DNA of 64,000 bases. It comes from Saprospiraceae bacterium. Lineage in GTDB: Bacteria > Bacteroidota > Bacteroidia > Chitinophagales > Saprospiraceae. The stretch's first letter is position 1. Every line of letters begins with the position of its first letter. A program made the position numbers and the translations under genes. Positions 60,991-64,000 of the stretch are shown piece by piece. The stretch covers positions 1 to 64,000 of the forward strand of contig JADJVK010000053.1 in the NCBI GenBank assembly GCA_016710625.1. Direction: 5' to 3'. The notes below the pieces were generated by a model. That model was given only the letters and a program-made list of their open reading frames with translations, was not told where the DNA came from and ran no database searches.

Positions 60991-61674
60991 TTATAATAGT
61001 AGAAATCCTACATTAATGCCTAGATTATAAATACTCTTATTGGGATAGGCGGTACCATTGGTTTTTAATAAATTAAATTCTAAGTTCGGTTGTACAAAAA
61101 ACTTGATTTTATTCTTAAATATATAATCATATCCTATTCCGAATGAGGGGTTTATATTCCACTTTCGATAGTTGTCATCTCTTGGATCGTAAAAGTTATC
61201 TACAAAGGTGTTATCAGGTCTCAAGTTCCTACTTTGAAGTTTTCGTTCAAAATTATATGCCAAGGAAGCACCAAAAACAGCATAAAAAGAATGATTTTTT
61301 GTTGATGAACACCTATAATTCAATAATAATGGTAAACAAATGTCTTTGTTATTAGTAAAATATTGAGATTTAACAAATTCATTGGGAAAATAAGCATTAT
61401 CATAAATTTTCGACTTCGTTCCGCTATAAATATAATTTATACCCGTCTGAAAGCTAAAATGTTTATTCATCTGAAACTTACCTATTAGGCTAAAACCATA
61501 ACCAAAACGATACTCCGTCTCTGGGCTTATTGTTTCAAGTTTACTCGGATTTGGGTAATAACTGAGCTCACCTGTAACATTGGAATTGCAGGAAAATCCA
61601 GTTTCTATTTTTTGGGCATTTCCACAAACTTTGAAAACAATAAGAAAAGTAATAAGTAAACAACTTTTTTTCAT
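60991..61674 (-). CDS. PorT-like outer membrane beta-barrel protein (upstream copy)
   Basis: 227 residues with a signal peptide (KSCLLITFLIVFKVCGNA). The strand pattern is that of an 8-stranded barrel: YRFGYGFSLIGKFQMNKHFS, FQTGINYIYSGTKSKIYD, ICLPLLLNYRCSSTKNHSFY, AVFGASLAYNFERKLQ and the final SIYNLGINVGFLLL. It is the paralogue of the gene downstream; both end in strands with the motif Y-N-L/F-G-x-x-x-G. Tandem duplication is the simplest explanation. It is expected to be in the outer membrane; the ligand is unknown. Confidence 0.8.
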   Translation of the reverse strand: MKKSCLLITFLIVFKVCGNAQKIETGFSCNSNVTGELSYYPNPSKLETISPETEYRFGYGFSLIGKFQMNKHFSFQTGINYIYSGTKSKIYDNAYFPNEFVKSQYFTNNKDICLPLLLNYRCSSTKNHSFYAVFGASLAYNFERKLQSRNLRPDNTFVDNFYDPRDDNYRKWNINPSFGIGYDYIFKNKIKFFVQPNLEFNLLKTNGTAYPNKSIYNLGINVGFLLL

Positions 61675-61740
61675 AACTGGTTATATTTTAAATATCTAAA
61701 TAACGAAGTTAAGGAAAAAAATTTATTTTTAATAAAAATT

Positions 61741-62517
61741 TTAACTATTGTTTTTAATCCAAGCTTCTACGTCATTTGTCAAATTGATAAAATCCTGGAC
61801 ACTAAAATTTTCGGGTCTTTTCGTATAAAGCGGATTTTCTAAAAATTTATCCTCATTGACAAATTGCTTCAAAGTGTTTCTCAGCATTTTTCTCCTTTGG
61901 TTAAAGGTCTGTTTCACGATGTTTTTGAATAACTTTTCATCACAACCCAGCTCCATATTACTTTTTCTTACCAACCTCACCACTGCAGATTGCACCTTGG
62001 GTGGCGGATTGAAATTGGCTTTATCCACCCCAAAAAGATAAGTAGCATCGAACCAAGCCTGAGTCAGAATACTCAATATGCCGTAATCTTTTCCATTTGG
62101 CGTAGCCACGATTCTTTCAGCCACTTCTTTTTGGAACATCCCGACCATTTCTGGAATCTGATTTTTATGGTCAATCATCATAAAAACAATTTGAGAAGAA
62201 ATATTATAGGGGAAATTTCCAATCAAACCAAAAGGCTCAGTGCCAAAAACTGATGAAAAATCCAATTTCAAAAAATCATTGAAAATCACATTTAAACTCG
62301 GGTAATGGATTTTTAAATAGGCTACCATATCCGCATCGGCTTCTACTGCAGTTAATGGATACGGTTTTTGCATCAAATATTTTGTGAGCATCCCTTTCCC
62401 TGGTCCCACTTCTAGTAAATACTTCCATTCTGTGCTTAATTGAATGGCGTCTGCTATCTTTTCCGCTATTTTTTCGCTGGTCAGAAAATGCTGACCATAA
62501 GATTTTTTCGCTTTCAA
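61741..62517 (-). CDS. rsmA: 16S rRNA (adenine1518-N6/adenine1519-N6)-dimethyltransferase
   Basis: The 258-residue KsgA/RsmA. The start MKAKKSYGQHFLTSEKIAEK contains the conserved Y-G-Q-H-F-L. The SAM site is LLEVGPGKGMLTKYLM, the acidic strand end is AVEADADMVAYL, and the catalytic motif IGNFPYNISSQIVFMM corresponds to N-L/F-P-Y. The C-terminal helical domain has NPPPKVQSAVVRLVRK and QTFNQRRKMLRNTLKQ. It dimethylates two adjacent adenines near the 3' end of 16S rRNA. pdxA, divergent here, is a frequent neighbour. Confidence 0.96.
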   Translation of the reverse strand: MKAKKSYGQHFLTSEKIAEKIADAIQLSTEWKYLLEVGPGKGMLTKYLMQKPYPLTAVEADADMVAYLKIHYPSLNVIFNDFLKLDFSSVFGTEPFGLIGNFPYNISSQIVFMMIDHKNQIPEMVGMFQKEVAERIVATPNGKDYGILSILTQAWFDATYLFGVDKANFNPPPKVQSAVVRLVRKSNMELGCDEKLFKNIVKQTFNQRRKMLRNTLKQFVNEDKFLENPLYTKRPENFSVQDFINLTNDVEAWIKNNS

Positions 62518-62591
62518 ATTGAATTTTTATTTATTTTGGATGAATATTTGCTGCAAAGATGGTAAAATCGTTTTTTTTCGTTACAAAATCT

Positions 62592-62600
62592 TAGCTTTGC
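62592..62600 (+). promoter_or_regulatory. Bacteroidota -7 promoter element for pdxA
   Basis: TAGCTTTGC matches TAnnTTTGC, 38 bases before the ATG at 62639. Confidence 0.5.
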
Positions 62601-62638
62601 AAAAGATTTTTTTAAAATAATTTTATAAAAGTAGAAAT

Positions 62639-63706
62639 ATGGCTAAGCCAAAAATAGGAATTAGTATCGGAGATATCAATGGAATAGGGCTGGAAGTGAT
62701 TTTGAAAACATTGAATGATAGTCAAATTTACAAATATTGTATTCCTGTAATTTATGGATCTTCAAAAGTAATTTCTTATCATAAAAATATAGTTGATTCC
62801 GAAAATTTTCAATACCAAAATGCAAAAGACGCTGCTCATGCCGTAGATGATGGCAAGGCTCAAGTGATCAATGTTTGGAATGACAATGTGAATATTACCC
62901 TTGGTAAGGCAACTGATACTGGTGGACGATTTGCTTTCAAATCTTTAGAAGCTGCAGTTATTGACCTAAAAAATGGTAGTATTGATGCCTTGGTGACTGC
63001 ACCCATCAACAAACAAGCAATGAAAATGGGTGGCTTCAATCACCCTGGACATACCGAATATATTACCGCCCAATTAGGATCAAAAAATAGTCTGATGATG
63101 ATGGTCAGCGACGATCTTAAAGTGGGTGTCGTTACTGGTCATATTCCTTTGAAAGACGTGTCAAGCAGTTTAACGAGAGATTTGTTGTTTGATAAATTAC
63201 AAATATTAAATGAAACCCTAAAAATTGATTTCGGCGTCGAAAGACCCTTAATCGCAGTTCTCGGACTGAATCCTCATGCAGGAGACGAAGGCGTTTTGGG
63301 CGATGAAGAAGACAAAATCATCCGACCAATCATCATAGAAGCTAAGAAAAAAGGGATAATGGCTTTAGGACCATTTTCCGCTGATGGATTTTTTGGTGCA
63401 GGGCAGTTCAAGAAATTCGATGCAGTACTTGCCATGTATCATGACCAAGGATTAGTGCCTTTCAAATCCATTTCTTTTGGTGGTGGTATCAATTATACTG
63501 CTGGCTTAGTTGCTATCCGAACATCTCCTGACCACGGTACGGGCTACGAAATAGCTGGTGCAAATCAGGCTGATGAAAGCTCTTTCAGAAAAGCTTTGTT
63601 CTTAGCAATTGATATTTCAAGAAATAGAGCCAGCTATACTGAAATGCATGCAAATCCATTGGTAAAAAGAGAAAGATACTTCGTTGATGAAGTTCCTGTT
63701 GAATAA
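62639..63706 (+). CDS. pdxA: 4-hydroxythreonine-4-phosphate dehydrogenase
   Basis: 355 residues, complete. The start AKPKIGISIGDINGIGLEVI has the G-D-x-x-G-I-G-x-E family motif. Metal and substrate histidines are in GGFNHPGHTEYI, then LNPHAGDEGVLGDEE and MYHDQGLVPFKSISFGGGIN. The end has RTSPDHGTGYEIAGANQADE. It oxidises 4-phosphohydroxy-threonine in the pyridoxal-5-phosphate pathway in the cytoplasm. The rhomboid gene starts 14 bases after its stop and is probably co-transcribed. No pdxJ is in the window. Confidence 0.96.
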   Translation: MAKPKIGISIGDINGIGLEVILKTLNDSQIYKYCIPVIYGSSKVISYHKNIVDSENFQYQNAKDAAHAVDDGKAQVINVWNDNVNITLGKATDTGGRFAFKSLEAAVIDLKNGSIDALVTAPINKQAMKMGGFNHPGHTEYITAQLGSKNSLMMMVSDDLKVGVVTGHIPLKDVSSSLTRDLLFDKLQILNETLKIDFGVERPLIAVLGLNPHAGDEGVLGDEEDKIIRPIIIEAKKKGIMALGPFSADGFFGAGQFKKFDAVLAMYHDQGLVPFKSISFGGGINYTAGLVAIRTSPDHGTGYEIAGANQADESSFRKALFLAIDISRNRASYTEMHANPLVKRERYFVDEVPVE

Positions 63707-63720
63707 AAACTAAATTAAAT

Positions 63721-64000
63721 ATGATATTTCCAATTGGTGACGATCAGGTAAAAAGAGGTTATCGACCATACTTTAGTTATGGATTTATCATTATTAATGT
63801 ACTTGTTTTTTTGTTCCAACTATCATTACCTATTGATGCCGCCTCTGGTTTCGTTTTCACCTTTGGTGCTATTCCTTCCGAATTGGTACAAGGCGAAGAT
63901 TGGTACACTATCATTACTAGTATGTTTTTGCATGGTGGTTGGATGCACCTCATTGGGAATATGCTTTTTTTATGGGTTTTTGCGGATAATATTGAGGCAA
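63721..64000 (+). CDS. Rhomboid-family intramembrane protease, N-terminal part (runs off the right edge)
   Basis: From the ATG at 63721 there are 93 codons to the window edge. A first membrane helix (YFSYGFIIINVLVFLFQLSL) is followed by FTFGAIPSELVQGEDWYT and SMFLHGGWMHLIGNMLFLWV, the rhomboid L1-loop and second-helix signature with H-x-x-x-H-x-x-x-N. The catalytic serine G-x-S-G and its histidine lie outside the window, so activity cannot be judged. It follows pdxA by 14 bases. Confidence 0.85.
   Translation, partial: MIFPIGDDQVKRGYRPYFSYGFIIINVLVFLFQLSLPIDAASGFVFTFGAIPSELVQGEDWYTIITSMFLHGGWMHLIGNMLFLWVFADNIEA

Noticed and set aside
1..64000. CRISPR array
   Set aside because: No set of regularly spaced direct repeats was noticed while reading the window, and no cas genes are present.

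Overview
The window looks like a chromosome segment from a Bacteroidota bacterium. It is AT-rich throughout. Several genes are preceded by TAnnTTTG(C), the -7 element used by the Bacteroidota housekeeping sigma factor, often with a very short leader. Two proteins end in type IX secretion (T9SS) sorting domains, and a T9SS plug homologue, two PorT-like outer-membrane barrels, a fused MurF-alanine racemase, a PafA-type phosphatase and a short ATP synthase epsilon subunit are present. I cannot resolve the lineage further from sequence alone.

Layout. 1-7.5 kb: the end of a patatin-like lipase gene, an acetyltransferase and O-methyltransferase pair, a DUF1800/DUF1501 pair, DUF4286, a beta-helix protein and an orphan ABC ATPase. 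7.5-13 kb: a distinctly AT-richer accessory segment with a LytTR regulator, an FHA-domain protein, a calcineurin-like metallophosphoesterase and a small unknown protein, all interrupted by frameshifts. 13-28.6 kb: yicC, a SpoIIM-like membrane protein, a Kir-type potassium channel, purD, murF-alr, a T9SS-exported beta-propeller-like protein, MoxR plus DUF58, and mfd. 28.6-38.5 kb: atpD-atpC, small membrane and VOC proteins, rsfS-ftsH, birA, a MazG-like gene, a Na-type ABC exporter, an alkyltransferase-like protein and tRNA-Ser(GGA). 38.5-51.3 kb: pafA-like and tatD genes, a TPR protein, rpoN, a methyltransferase, a glycosyltransferase with a TrpF-like partner, nfu, aconitase and an ECF sigma factor. 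51.7-64 kb: glgB, purH, an EEP-fold membrane protein, dgkA, the T9SS plug gene, a second MoxR, a DUF3298-like protein, two barrels, ksgA, pdxA and the start of a rhomboid protease.

Two observations dominate. First, many genes are broken by single-base shifts, mostly at homopolymers. These include ftsH, a MoxR ATPase, a membrane glycosyltransferase, glgB and the whole accessory segment. Protein-level conservation continues in another frame straight after each break, so assembly or sequencing indels are the simplest explanation, and the genes are probably intact in the organism. Second, read through those shifts, the 8.1-12.8 kb segment is a compact cassette of an atypical receiver-LytTR regulator, a long FHA protein whose remaining ~550 residues I do not recognise, and a metallophosphoesterase with all canonical metal ligands plus a large unknown C-terminal domain. 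It is the best candidate here for an undescribed signalling or conflict system, but its function is not shown by the sequence.

Functional links in the rest: nfu (Fe-S carrier) sits just upstream of aconitase (an Fe-S client); rsfS and ftsH share an operon; MoxR and DUF58 form a standard pair; and the DUF1501, Ycf48-like and plug proteins all tie to type IX secretion.
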